Below the pieces are notes generated by a model. The model worked only from the letters and a program-made list of their open reading frames with translations, was not told the origin of the DNA and did no database searches. The translations under genes were made by a program, and so were the position numbers. A stretch of DNA of 34,172 nt from Corallococcus sicarius (GTDB lineage: Bacteria > Myxococcota > Myxococcia > Myxococcales > Myxococcaceae), in contig NZ_RAWG01000075.1 of the NCBI RefSeq assembly GCF_003611735.1, positions 1 to 34,172 of the forward strand. Direction: 5' to 3'. Positions 8,038-15,589 of the stretch are shown piece after piece (within the stretch, counting starts at the first letter, position 1; the number at the start of each line of letters is the position of its first letter).

Positions 8038-8544
8038 ATGGTGATCATCGTGATGGGCGTTTCGGGGACCGGAAAGTCCACGGTGGGACAGGCGCTCGCG
8101 GACCGGCTGGGCTGGTCCTTCGTGGACGCGGATGACCTGCACTCGCAGGAAAACCGCCGGAAGATGGCCGCGGGCACGCCGCTGACGGACGCGGACCGCC
8201 AGCCCTGGTTGCTGCTCCTGCGCGCACGCATCGAGAAGGCCCTCACGCACGGCGAGGACGTGGTGCTGGCGTTCTCCGCGCTCAAGCGCGTCTACCGCGA
8301 GCGGCTCTCCGTGGACGCCACGCGCGAGCGGTGGGTGTTCCTGCACGCCCCCGCGGCCGTCATCCAGGCCCGGATCGAGCAGCGCGTGGGGCACTTCATG
8401 CCGCCCGCGCTGCTGGCCAGCCAGCTGAGCGCCCTGGAGGCACCGGGAGATGCGTTGTCCGTGGACGTGACGCCGCCGCCGGACGTGGTGGTGGAGCGCA
8501 TCCTGGACGGGCTGGGGCTGAAGGCCGGAGCTCCCCGCGAGTAG
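8038..8544 (+). CDS. gntK: Gluconokinase
   Basis: Phosphorylates D-gluconate with ATP to 6-phosphogluconate, feeding the pentose phosphate or Entner-Doudoroff route in the cytoplasm. The 168-residue length is typical of GntK. The P-loop GVSGTGKST (residues 7-15, K13) opens the protein; FVDADDLHSQENRRKMAAG is the family's substrate-site motif; LTDADRQPWL and the CxALK-like segment (here FSALKRVYRERL) also match, with Ser in place of the usual Cys. ATG 8038 is chosen because GGGAGG (8023-8028) lies 9 bases upstream and the open frame further upstream has no homologous look. No gluconate transporter is nearby. Confidence in function is high. Confidence 0.9.
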   Translation: MVIIVMGVSGTGKSTVGQALADRLGWSFVDADDLHSQENRRKMAAGTPLTDADRQPWLLLLRARIEKALTHGEDVVLAFSALKRVYRERLSVDATRERWVFLHAPAAVIQARIEQRVGHFMPPALLASQLSALEAPGDALSVDVTPPPDVVVERILDGLGLKAGAPRE

Positions 8545-8550
8545 GGGCTG

Positions 8551-8569
8551 GGGGCGTGTCCCTCTTTTT
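8551..8569 (+). terminator. Short hairpin plus T-run after gntK
   Basis: A weak GGG/CCC stem (8552-8554 with 8560-8562, loop CGTGT) is followed by TCTTTTT (8563-8569), the only T-run near this gene end. It overlaps the stop codon of the convergent B3/B4 gene. The stem is short, so efficiency is doubtful. Confidence 0.4.
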
Positions 8570-9195
8570 CAGCCCACGCGCTCCACGGTGGCGCCCAGGC
8601 GCTCCAGCAATTCGCGGTACCACGCGAAGGCGCGGGCGGTGCGGTCGCCCAGCTCGCGCGTGCCCCAGATGAGGGTGAGGGTGCGGCGCGTGGTGGGGTC
8701 CGTCTTGGTGCGCTGGGCGTCCTTCACCGCGTTGGAGCAGGGCCCCTCCGTGTCGAAGAGGCACAGCAGGCCTTCCAGGTCGATGGTCTGCCCGGAGGCG
8801 TTGAAGACGTAGCTGTCGCCCTGGATGGCGGTGGCGACGCGGAACGGGGCCTTCGCGCGGTCCAGGTCCACGACGCTGATGGGCAGGCCGCTGTGCAGCG
8901 ACACGGCGTTGCACGCGTCCACCGCGGCGTTGATGGTGTTGAGCGTGCCGTCGCCGGACGCGCGCACCAGGTACTCGGACGCGGGCTTGCCCCGGCCGGT
9001 GGGCTTGTAGCCGCCATGGCGCAGCAGGTCCCGCACCGCGCCGCGCACGGCGTCGTCGCTCTGGAGGGGAGCGGTGGCGCCGGGCTTGAGGAGGGCCTGC
9101 AGCCACTCGGGCGCGGGCAGGTCTCCCAGGGGGGCGGGGAAGGTGGAGGTGAATGCGACGGGATCGAGGAGGGGATGGGGGTCGACGGTCAGCAC
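8569..9195 (-). CDS. B3/B4 tRNA-binding domain protein (PheT-like editing domain, stand-alone)
   Basis: 208-residue protein resembling the B3/B4 domain of phenylalanyl-tRNA synthetase beta subunit, which in the synthetase binds and edits mischarged tRNA. Supporting stretches are YLVRASGDGTLNTINAAVDACNAVSL, where stand-alone members carry an N-x2-VD-x2-N-x3-L core, then LPISVVDLDRA, and FRVATAIQGDSYVFNASGQ leading into a Gly/Asp-rich barrel. Stand-alone copies are widespread in bacteria and are suspected of editing, but most are untested. The start is GTG 9195 with little ribosome-site signal; only 30 bp separate it from the divergent cupin start, so regulation may be shared. It converges with gntK. 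Confidence 0.8.
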   Translation of the reverse strand: MLTVDPHPLLDPVAFTSTFPAPLGDLPAPEWLQALLKPGATAPLQSDDAVRGAVRDLLRHGGYKPTGRGKPASEYLVRASGDGTLNTINAAVDACNAVSLHSGLPISVVDLDRAKAPFRVATAIQGDSYVFNASGQTIDLEGLLCLFDTEGPCSNAVKDAQRTKTDPTTRRTLTLIWGTRELGDRTARAFAWYRELLERLGATVERVG

Positions 9196-9211
9196 GGCGG
9201 CACTCTATGCT
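9182..9211 (+). promoter_or_regulatory. Candidate cupin promoter inside the divergent gene's start
   Basis: TCGACG (9182-9187) and TATGCT (9206-9211) are spaced 18 bp. A start site about 7 bases further on would give an mRNA with a leader of under 10 bases, which fits the missing Shine-Dalgarno before ATG 9226. Inference only. Confidence 0.3.
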
Positions 9212-9225
9212 TTGCGCCGACCTCC

Positions 9226-9588
9226 ATGCCCACGCTTATCAAGAAGCCCACCCGTGTGACGGCGGTGGGAAACAAGCCGAAGCTCATCGACGAATACGTC
9301 GGTCGCATCACCTCCAAGACGCAGAACATCAGCGTCGCGCACATGCGCAGTCCGGGCGGGTGGGAGGAGCCGGGGCAGACGCCGGAGTTCCGTGAAATCA
9401 CCCTGGTGCTCGCCGGCACGCTGCGGGTGGAGCACAAGGGCGGGGTGATGGACGTGCACGCCGGTCAGACGGTGGTGTGCGAGCCGGGCGAGTGGGTCCG
9501 CTACAGCACCCCCGACGAGGAGGGGGCGGAGTACGTGGCCATCTGCACCCCGGCGTTCTCCCCGGGCACCGTGCACCGCGACTCCTGA
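9226..9588 (+). CDS. Small single-domain cupin lacking the usual metal histidines
   Basis: 120-residue beta-barrel cupin. Core strands FREITLVLAGTLRVEH (55-70) and AGQTVVCEPGEWVRYSTP (79-96) match cupin motifs 1 and 2 in layout, with E57-x6-G64 intact. The HxH pair expected just before E57 is replaced (GQTPEF), and the motif-2 His position holds Trp/Arg, so the normal metal site is absent. It may bind a ligand without metal, as in EutQ-like cupins, or use Glu/Gln ligands. The start is ATG 9226; no Shine-Dalgarno is seen and the divergent gene starts 30 bp away. Function unknown. Confidence 0.78.
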   Translation: MPTLIKKPTRVTAVGNKPKLIDEYVGRITSKTQNISVAHMRSPGGWEEPGQTPEFREITLVLAGTLRVEHKGGVMDVHAGQTVVCEPGEWVRYSTPDEEGAEYVAICTPAFSPGTVHRDS

Positions 9589-9592
9589 CGCC

Positions 9593-9611
9593 CCGCCTTC
9601 CGGCAGGGCGG
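9593..9611 (+). terminator. GC hairpin after the cupin gene
   Basis: CCGCC (9593-9597) pairs with GGCGG (9607-9611), extended inward by a T-G wobble and a T-A pair around a CCGGC loop. It begins four bases after the stop. No T-run follows. The remaining 130 bases to the next gene show no clear element. Confidence 0.4.
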
Positions 9612-9744
9612 AATCCCGGACGGGGGCCCGCCTGCCTGGCCGGGTGCAAGGAGTCGTGGGTGCCGGGAGTTCGGAAGCATCCATCTGGGGGGCAGGTCGT
9701 GGCATAAGGGCGCGCCGCCTGATTCCCGGGCCTCCGGTACGCAC

Positions 9745-11367
9745 ATGATCCGTCTCGACAACATCGGCAAGCAGCACGGGCAGCAGCTCCTCTTCGTGGA
9801 GGCGTCGGCTGCGCTTCACAAGGGTGAAAAGGTGGGCCTCGTCGGCCCGAACGGCGCGGGCAAGACGACGCTGTTCCGGATGATGACCGGCCAGGAGTAC
9901 CCGGACGAAGGGCAGGTCTCCATCGACCGGGGCGTCACCATTGGCTACTTCAGCCAGGACGTCGGTGAGATGAACGGCCGCAGCGCGGTGTCCGAGGTCA
10001 TGGACGGCGCGGGCCCGGTCAGCACCGTCGCGGCGGAGATGAAGCAGCTGGAAGCCGCCATGGGGGACCCGGACCAGGCGGACAACATGGAGAAGCTGGT
10101 CGAGCGCTACGGCATCGTCCAGGGCCGCTTCGAGGAGCTGGGCGGGTACGCGCTGGAAGGGCGGGCGCGGGAAATCCTCGCGGGCCTGGGCTTCACGGAA
10201 GAGATGATGGACGGGGACGTGGGCGCGCTGTCAGGCGGCTGGAAGATGCGCGTGGCGCTCTCCCGCATCCTGCTGATGCGTCCGGACGCGATGTTCCTGG
10301 ACGAGCCTTCCAACCACCTGGACCTGGAGTCGCTCATCTGGCTGGAGGGTTTCCTCAAGGGGTACGAGGGTGGCCTGCTGATGACGTCGCACGATCGCGA
10401 GTTCATGAACCGCATCGTGACGAAGGTGGTGGAGATCGACGGCGGCTCGCTGACGACGTACTCGGGCAACTACGACTTCTACGAAGGCCAGCGCGCGCAG
10501 AACGAAGCGCAGCAGCAGGCGCAGTACGAGCGTCAGCAGGCGATGCTCGCGAAGGAGATCAAGTTCATTGAACGGTTCAAGGCCCGCGCGTCGCATGCGG
10601 CGCAGGTGCAGAGCCGGGTGAAGAAGCTGGAGAAGATTGAGAAGGTGGAGCCGCCCAAGCGCCGCTCCACGGTGCTCTTCGAGTTCCAGCCGCCGCCGCG
10701 CTCCGGTGACGACGTGGTGAACCTGAAGAACGTCTACAAGGGCTACGGCAAGCGGACCATCTACGAGGGGTTGGACTTCCTGGTGCGCCGCGCGGAGCGC
10801 TGGGCGGTGATGGGCGTGAACGGCGCGGGCAAGTCCACGTTGCTGAAGCTGGTGACGGGGACGACGCAGCCGGATGACGGCTCGGTGGTGTTGGGTGGCA
10901 GCGTGAAGATGGGCTACTTCGCGCAGCACGCGATGGACCTGCTCGACGGGGAGAAGACGGTGTTCGAGCAGCTGTCGGACTCCTTCCCGCGCGCGGGGCA
11001 GGGTTCGCTGCGGGCGCTGGCGGGCTGCTTCGGGTTCAGCGGTGACGAGGTGGACAAGAAGTGCCGGGTGCTGTCGGGCGGTGAGAAGGCGCGTCTGGTG
11101 ATGGCGCAGATGCTCTACGACCCGCCGAACTTCCTGGTGCTGGACGAGCCCACGAACCACCTGGACATGGGCACGAAGGAGATGCTGATCACCGCGCTCT
11201 CGCGCTACGAGGGCACGATGCTCTTCGTGTCCCACGACCGGCACTTCCTGGGAGCGCTGTCCAACCGCATCCTGGAGCTGACGCCGGACGGCATCCACAA
11301 GTACGGCGGCGGCTACACGGAGTACGTCGCGCGCACGGGCCAGGAAGCGCCCGGCCTGCGCAGCTGA
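9745..11367 (+). CDS. ABC-F family ATP-binding protein
   Basis: Soluble twin-ATPase of 540 residues without membrane domains, in the ribosome-associated ABC-F group (EttA, YbiT and Uup relatives) that act on the translating ribosome. Two Walker A motifs (GPNGAGKTT at 34-42; GVNGAGKST in the second half), two signatures (LSGGWKMR and LSGGEKAR) and two Walker B/D-loop motifs (FLDEPSNHLD and VLDEPTNHLD) are all intact. The charged helical linker between the halves (about 245-320; QRAQNEAQQQAQYERQQ) is the P-site-tRNA interaction motif. No long C-terminal coiled coil, so it is nearer YbiT/EttA than Uup. ATG 9745 has no obvious Shine-Dalgarno. The stop overlaps the next start (TGATG). Confidence 0.9.
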   Translation: MIRLDNIGKQHGQQLLFVEASAALHKGEKVGLVGPNGAGKTTLFRMMTGQEYPDEGQVSIDRGVTIGYFSQDVGEMNGRSAVSEVMDGAGPVSTVAAEMKQLEAAMGDPDQADNMEKLVERYGIVQGRFEELGGYALEGRAREILAGLGFTEEMMDGDVGALSGGWKMRVALSRILLMRPDAMFLDEPSNHLDLESLIWLEGFLKGYEGGLLMTSHDREFMNRIVTKVVEIDGGSLTTYSGNYDFYEGQRAQNEAQQQAQYERQQAMLAKEIKFIERFKARASHAAQVQSRVKKLEKIEKVEPPKRRSTVLFEFQPPPRSGDDVVNLKNVYKGYGKRTIYEGLDFLVRRAERWAVMGVNGAGKSTLLKLVTGTTQPDDGSVVLGGSVKMGYFAQHAMDLLDGEKTVFEQLSDSFPRAGQGSLRALAGCFGFSGDEVDKKCRVLSGGEKARLVMAQMLYDPPNFLVLDEPTNHLDMGTKEMLITALSRYEGTMLFVSHDRHFLGALSNRILELTPDGIHKYGGGYTEYVARTGQEAPGLRS

Positions 11368-11813
11368 TGGACGGCCCCGAGTCCACGTGGTTCGTGAAGC
11401 CGCTTCACGAACGTCCGGACTTCCGGCTCATCGCCGCGTTTCTCTGGGGCGATGGGCACCACACCGACTCGGATGGGGACTCCGACAATCCCGCCTCGCG
11501 AAGCTGGACCTGGCTCTACCTGAGGAGCCGGGAGCGCGCTGGCGAGCGCGTGGATCTCGACCTGGAAGAAGGGACGGAGGCCTGCATGCGGATCCGTTCG
11601 GAGGAGCCCTGGCTGGCGGCGGCGGTGGCCTGTTTCCTCGCGATGGAGGCAAAGGCCCAGGTCCGGCGTGGGGATGACACGGAGTGGGCGGATGCTCCCT
11701 CCCGTGTCGATGCCGTGGGCGCGTTCGACTTCCAGGCCGCGATGGAGCGCGCGCGCGTGAGCGTCTGGCGGGAGTCCACGCTCGAGGATCCGTATCCGAA
11801 CCTGCGCCGGTAA
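11367..11813 (+). CDS. Hypothetical protein, translationally coupled to the ABC-F gene
   Basis: 148-residue acidic protein I do not recognise. It is Trp-rich (WFVKPL, LWGDG, SWTWLYL, EPWLAAA, VSVWRE), with a possible helix at EPWLAAAVACFLAMEAKAQV and no signal peptide or membrane segment. Its ATG overlaps the ABC-F TGA by one base, so ribosomes probably restart on it and the two products are made together. Codon use matches its neighbours. It could be an immunity-type or barrel protein, but nothing in the sequence decides. Confidence 0.75.
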   Translation: MDGPESTWFVKPLHERPDFRLIAAFLWGDGHHTDSDGDSDNPASRSWTWLYLRSRERAGERVDLDLEEGTEACMRIRSEEPWLAAAVACFLAMEAKAQVRRGDDTEWADAPSRVDAVGAFDFQAAMERARVSVWRESTLEDPYPNLRR

Positions 11814-11835
11814 CGCGCAGCTTCGGATGCGCCCA

Positions 11836-13275
11836 CTACTCGAACAGCTTGCTCGCGAGCCGCGCCAGCCGGGGCGCCTTGCCCCGGTAGGGTGGGAAGA
11901 AGAGGTTCGTGAAGGCCGTGCGGCCCTGGCGCACCACCGCGCGCTCGTGGCTGAACGCCTTGAACCCTGCCTCCCCGTGGTACGCGCCCACGCCGCTCTG
12001 CCCGATGCCGCCGAAGGGCAGGTGCGGGTTCACGTTGTGTAACACCACGTTGTTCACCACCGTGCCGCCCGCGCTCGTCTCCTTCAAGAGACGCTCCACG
12101 GTCGCCTCGTCCTGGGTGAACACATACATGGCCAGCGGCTTGCCGCCCGCGCGCACCTGCGTCACCACTTCATCCAGGGACTCGAAGCGCAGCACCGGCA
12201 GCAGCGGCCCGAAGATCTCCTCCTCCATCACCGGCGCCTCCGGCGTCACGTCCGCCAGCACCGTGGGCGCGATGAAGCGCGTCTCCGCGTGCACGCCGCC
12301 GCCCGCCACCACGCGCGCGCCACCCGCCACCGTGCGGTCCAACAACCCCGTCACCCGCCGGAACGCGCCGTCATCCACCATCCGGCAGAAGTCCGGCGTC
12401 GCCCGCCGCGCCTCCTCCGTCTTGCCGTAGAAGCGCTCCAGCGCGGCCTTCATCCCCGCGAGCAGCGCCTCCTCCTTCGACGCGTGCACCCAGACGTGGT
12501 CCGGCGCGATGCACGTCTGCCCCGCATTCAGGAACTTCCCCCACACAATCCGCTCCGCCGCCGTGTCCACGTCCGCTGTCGCATCCACGATGACCGGCGA
12601 CTTCCCACCCAGCTCCAGCGTCACCCCCGCCAGGTGCCGCGCCGCCGCCTCCATCACCCGCCGGCCCACGCGCGGACCCCCGGTGAAGAAGAAGTGGTCG
12701 AACGGCAGCCGCAAAAGCGCCTCGCCCACCTCCGGCCCGCCCTCCACCAGCGCCACCTCGTCCGCGGGAAACACGTCCCGCAGCAGCTGCGCCAGGAAGC
12801 GCGCCGTGCCCGGCGTCTTCTCACTCGGCTTGCAGAGCACCGCGTTGCCCGCCGCCACCGCCGCCACCAGCGGCGACACCAGCAGGTGGAACGGGTAGTT
12901 CCACGGCGCCAATATCAGCACCACGCCCCGGGGCTCCGGGTGCACCTCGCTCTTCGTGCCCGCGAGCAGGAGCGGCGCCCCCACCCTGCGCGGCTTCATC
13001 CACGCCTTCAGGTGCTTCTGCACGTGCGCCAGCTCCAGCAGCACGGGCAAAACCTCCGTCGCCTCCACCTCCGCCGCGGGCTTGTGGAAGTCCTCGTGGA
13101 GCGCGTCCGCCAGCTCCTCGCGCCGCTCCAGGAGCAGCGCCTTGAGCTTGTCCAGCCGCGCCAGGCGCTCCTTCGGCCCCGTCTTCGCCAGCGCCCAACG
13201 GCGCGCCTGCAGGCGGTCGAACACCCCCTGCAGGTCGCTGGGGACCAGGGCCTCTTCCACGGACACCACGCGCAT
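11836..13275 (-). CDS. Aldehyde dehydrogenase, class-3-like (second copy of operon)
   Basis: NAD(P)-dependent oxidation of an aldehyde to the acid, 479 residues. Catalytic C255 in NAGQTCIAPDH, general base E221 in LELGGKSP and oxyanion N126 in APWNYPF are present; FFFTGGPRVGR binds the cofactor. The C-terminal FFPPYRGK motif and roughly 480-residue length point to the ALDH3 / coniferyl- or fatty-aldehyde group. ATG 13275 has GGAG five bases upstream. It is the last of three genes (TetR, ALDH, ALDH), 31 bp after its paralogue, and is clearly related to it throughout. Likely co-regulated by the TetR protein; substrate unknown. Confidence 0.92.
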   Translation of the reverse strand: MRVVSVEEALVPSDLQGVFDRLQARRWALAKTGPKERLARLDKLKALLLERREELADALHEDFHKPAAEVEATEVLPVLLELAHVQKHLKAWMKPRRVGAPLLLAGTKSEVHPEPRGVVLILAPWNYPFHLLVSPLVAAVAAGNAVLCKPSEKTPGTARFLAQLLRDVFPADEVALVEGGPEVGEALLRLPFDHFFFTGGPRVGRRVMEAAARHLAGVTLELGGKSPVIVDATADVDTAAERIVWGKFLNAGQTCIAPDHVWVHASKEEALLAGMKAALERFYGKTEEARRATPDFCRMVDDGAFRRVTGLLDRTVAGGARVVAGGGVHAETRFIAPTVLADVTPEAPVMEEEIFGPLLPVLRFESLDEVVTQVRAGGKPLAMYVFTQDEATVERLLKETSAGGTVVNNVVLHNVNPHLPFGGIGQSGVGAYHGEAGFKAFSHERAVVRQGRTAFTNLFFPPYRGKAPRLARLASKLFE

Positions 13276-13306
13276 GCCGGCTCCTTTTCCCTGCTCCCGG
13301 CCCGGA

Positions 13307-14770
13307 CTACTCCAGCATCCGGGTCGCGCGGGAGGCCCATTCCTGGGTCTTCCCCCGATACGGCGGGAAGAACACCGAAGCCAGCGACTTCATCCACTGG
13401 ACCATCACCGACCGCTCATGGCTGAAGGTCTTGAAGCCGTAGTGTCCGTGGTAGTTGCCCAGCCCGCTCATGCCCACCCCACCGAACGGCAGGTTCGGGT
13501 TCGCCACGTGGATGAGCACGTTGTTCACCACCACGCCGCCGGACGTCGTGTGCTGGAGCACCTCCTCCACCACCTTCGAATCCTGCGCGAAGATGTACAG
13601 CGCCAGGGGCTTTCCGCCTTCGTTGATGTGCGCGTAGATCTCCTCGCGCCGCTCGTAGGTGAGCACCGGCAACACCGGCCCGAAGATCTCCGCCTCCATG
13701 ATGGGCATCGCCGTCGTCACCCCGGACAACACCGTGGGGGACACGTACCGTGAAGGCCCATCCGCCGTGCCGCCCGTCTCCACCCTGGCCCCGGCGGCGA
13801 CCGTGCGGTCCAACACCTCCTTGAGGCGCTTCCAGGCAGCCGGATCCACGACGCGCGCCAGGTCCGGGCTCGCCTGACGCTCGGCCTCCGTCGCCCCGTA
13901 GAAGCGCGTCAGCACCCCCTTGAGCGCCTCCAGGAACGCCTGCTGCTTCGACGCCGGCACGTAGATGTAGTCCGGCGCCACGCACGTCTGGCCCGCGTTG
14001 ATGAACTTGCCCCACGCCAGCGCCTCCGCCGCCGCCGTCAGGTTCGCGGACCCGTCGATGATGACGGGCGACTTGCCGCCCAGCTCCAGCGTCACGCTGG
14101 AGAGGAACTTCGTCGCCGCCGCCATCACCTTGCGGCCGATGTGCGGGTTGCCCGTGAAGAAGAAGTGGTCGAACGGCTGCTGGAGCAGCGCCTCCGCCAC
14201 GTCCGCGCCGCCCTCGAACACGGCCACCTCGTTCTCCGGGAACAGGTCCCGCACCAGCTGCGCCAGGAAGCGCGACGTGTGGGGCGTCTTCTCGCTGGGC
14301 TTGAGCATCACCGCGTTGCCCGCCGCCACGGCCGCGATGAGCGGCGCGGCCAGCAGCTGGAACGGGTAGTTCCACGGCGACAGGATGAGCACCACGCCCT
14401 TGGCCTCGTAGCGCACGTGGCTGGACGCGCCCTTGAGCGTCAGCGGCGTCGCCACGCGCTTGGGCTTCATCCACCCCTTCAGGTGCTTCACCGTGTGGTT
14501 CAGCTCCTCCAGCGTCGGGTGGATCTCCGTCAGCTCCACCTCCATCGCCGGCTTGCGGAAGTCCTGGTGGATGGCCTCGGCCAACTGCGTGCGCCGCGCG
14601 ATGATGGCCTCGCGCAGCTTGCGCAGCCGGGCGATGCGTTCGGCCGGCGTGCTGCGCGACAGGTTCCAGCGGTTCGCGCGCTGCGACGCGAACACCGCGG
14701 GGATGCGGTCGATCTCCAACGAGGGCCTGGGGAGGATTGACGCGACGGCTTCCAGCATGACGGGCTCCAT
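13307..14770 (-). CDS. Aldehyde dehydrogenase, class-3-like (first copy of operon)
   Basis: Paralogue of the next gene, 487 residues, with C263 in NAGQTCVAPDY, E229 in LELGGKSP and N134 in SPWNYPF. It shares the FFFTGNPHIGRKV cofactor loop and ends FFPPYRGKTQEW, as in ALDH3-type enzymes. It lacks any signal peptide; soluble. Two starts are possible: ATG 14770, or ATG 14758, which has GGAG six bases upstream and is better supported (483 residues). It follows the TetR gene by 25 bp, so the three form one operon. A repressor relieved by an aldehyde or lipid ligand, with two dehydrogenases of overlapping range, is the simplest reading. Confidence 0.92.
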   Translation of the reverse strand: MEPVMLEAVASILPRPSLEIDRIPAVFASQRANRWNLSRSTPAERIARLRKLREAIIARRTQLAEAIHQDFRKPAMEVELTEIHPTLEELNHTVKHLKGWMKPKRVATPLTLKGASSHVRYEAKGVVLILSPWNYPFQLLAAPLIAAVAAGNAVMLKPSEKTPHTSRFLAQLVRDLFPENEVAVFEGGADVAEALLQQPFDHFFFTGNPHIGRKVMAAATKFLSSVTLELGGKSPVIIDGSANLTAAAEALAWGKFINAGQTCVAPDYIYVPASKQQAFLEALKGVLTRFYGATEAERQASPDLARVVDPAAWKRLKEVLDRTVAAGARVETGGTADGPSRYVSPTVLSGVTTAMPIMEAEIFGPVLPVLTYERREEIYAHINEGGKPLALYIFAQDSKVVEEVLQHTTSGGVVVNNVLIHVANPNLPFGGVGMSGLGNYHGHYGFKTFSHERSVMVQWMKSLASVFFPPYRGKTQEWASRATRMLE

Positions 14771-14795
14771 TCCGGAACAGACGTGTGCAGCGGGG

Positions 14796-15470
14796 TCAGC
14801 GGGCCTGAAGCCCGCGAAGAAGGGTGGTGATGGCCGCCGTCAACTCGGCGGTGAAGTCCACGCGCAGGGGCGCCATGTGCGGCAGCGTCAGCACCTCGCG
14901 CGCCACCGGCGCGATGTCCGCCATCTGCCGCAGGCCCGTCACCAGGGCGTGCACGTGGCGGATGAACTGCCCCGCGTCTTCGGCGGTGAGGAAGGGCAGG
15001 CGCTGCTGGAGCAGCACCGCCGTCGCGCCCATGGCGACGAGCACGCGCTCCTTGAACCGCCGCGTCTGCTCCACGGTGACGTTCTGCTCCAGCACCGTCT
15101 GCATCAGCGCCAAGAGCCGCGTGAAGGTCTCCTCCCCCTCCAGCGACGCGGCCACCGTGCGCGCCAGCTGCTCCGCCGTCCACGCCCCGTCACCGTCGGC
15201 CAGCCGTCCGTTCAGCTTCGCGAACCACGCCGTCAGCAGGTCGTCCAGGAGCGCCAGGAAGAGCGCCTCCTTCGTGGGGAAGTAGAGGAACACCGTCCCC
15301 TTCGCCAGCCGCGTGCGCGCCGCCACGTCCGCCATCTTCACCTGGGCGAACGACGTGGCCTCGAACAGCGCCCGCGCCGCGTCCAGCAGCTCCCGCCGCC
15401 GCGCTTCCTTGTCCTCGTCCCGCCGCGCTCGCGAAGGACCCACCCGACCGGGTGCCGATGCTCCCACCAT
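14796..15470 (-). CDS. TetR/AcrR-family transcriptional regulator
   Basis: 224-residue ligand-responsive repressor. After a basic, poorly ordered N-terminus (1-22), the DNA-binding domain has the family's helix-turn-helix at about 43-66 (VKMADVAARTRLAKGTVFLYFPTKE is the hallmark stretch, split by the turn). The remaining helices form the ligand and dimer domain, all-helical and hydrophobic. It heads an operon with two aldehyde dehydrogenases, and two near-identical palindromes lie directly upstream, so autorepression and control of the operon are likely. ATG 15470 has no good ribosome site and may be nearly leaderless; a later start before the HTH cannot be ruled out. Confidence 0.9.
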   Translation of the reverse strand: MVGASAPGRVGPSRARRDEDKEARRRELLDAARALFEATSFAQVKMADVAARTRLAKGTVFLYFPTKEALFLALLDDLLTAWFAKLNGRLADGDGAWTAEQLARTVAASLEGEETFTRLLALMQTVLEQNVTVEQTRRFKERVLVAMGATAVLLQQRLPFLTAEDAGQFIRHVHALVTGLRQMADIAPVAREVLTLPHMAPLRVDFTAELTAAITTLLRGLQAR

Positions 15471-15477
15471 GACCCGG

Positions 15478-15520
15478 AGTTAAGTGACCCCAGGTCATCC
15501 GTCAAGCTGACCCGAGGTCA
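15478..15520 (-). promoter_or_regulatory. TetR operon promoter with paired TGACC-N3-GGTCA operators
   Basis: Two 13-bp palindromes, TGACCCCAGGTCA (15485-15497) and TGACCCGAGGTCA (15508-15520), differ at one central base and lie 23 bp centre to centre, about two helical turns. On the minus strand TTGACG (15505-15500) and TTAACT (15483-15478) form a -35/-10 pair with a 16-bp spacer. The first palindrome fills that spacer and the second lies just upstream of the -35, an arrangement that would block polymerase. A further TGACC half-site overlaps the tetR start at 15470. The divergent HKD gene may share this control. Confidence 0.72.
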
Positions 15521-15589
15521 TTCTTCTTGCGTCCGACGGTCGCCGGGGAGTGGTGTCGTGTGGTTTCATGTGCGACGCTGGGTGACATC

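Noticed and set aside
9199-9215. Possible sigma-54 promoter (GG…GC) before the cupin gene
   Set aside because: The GG and GC dinucleotides are 13 bases apart instead of 10, so the -24/-12 geometry fails.
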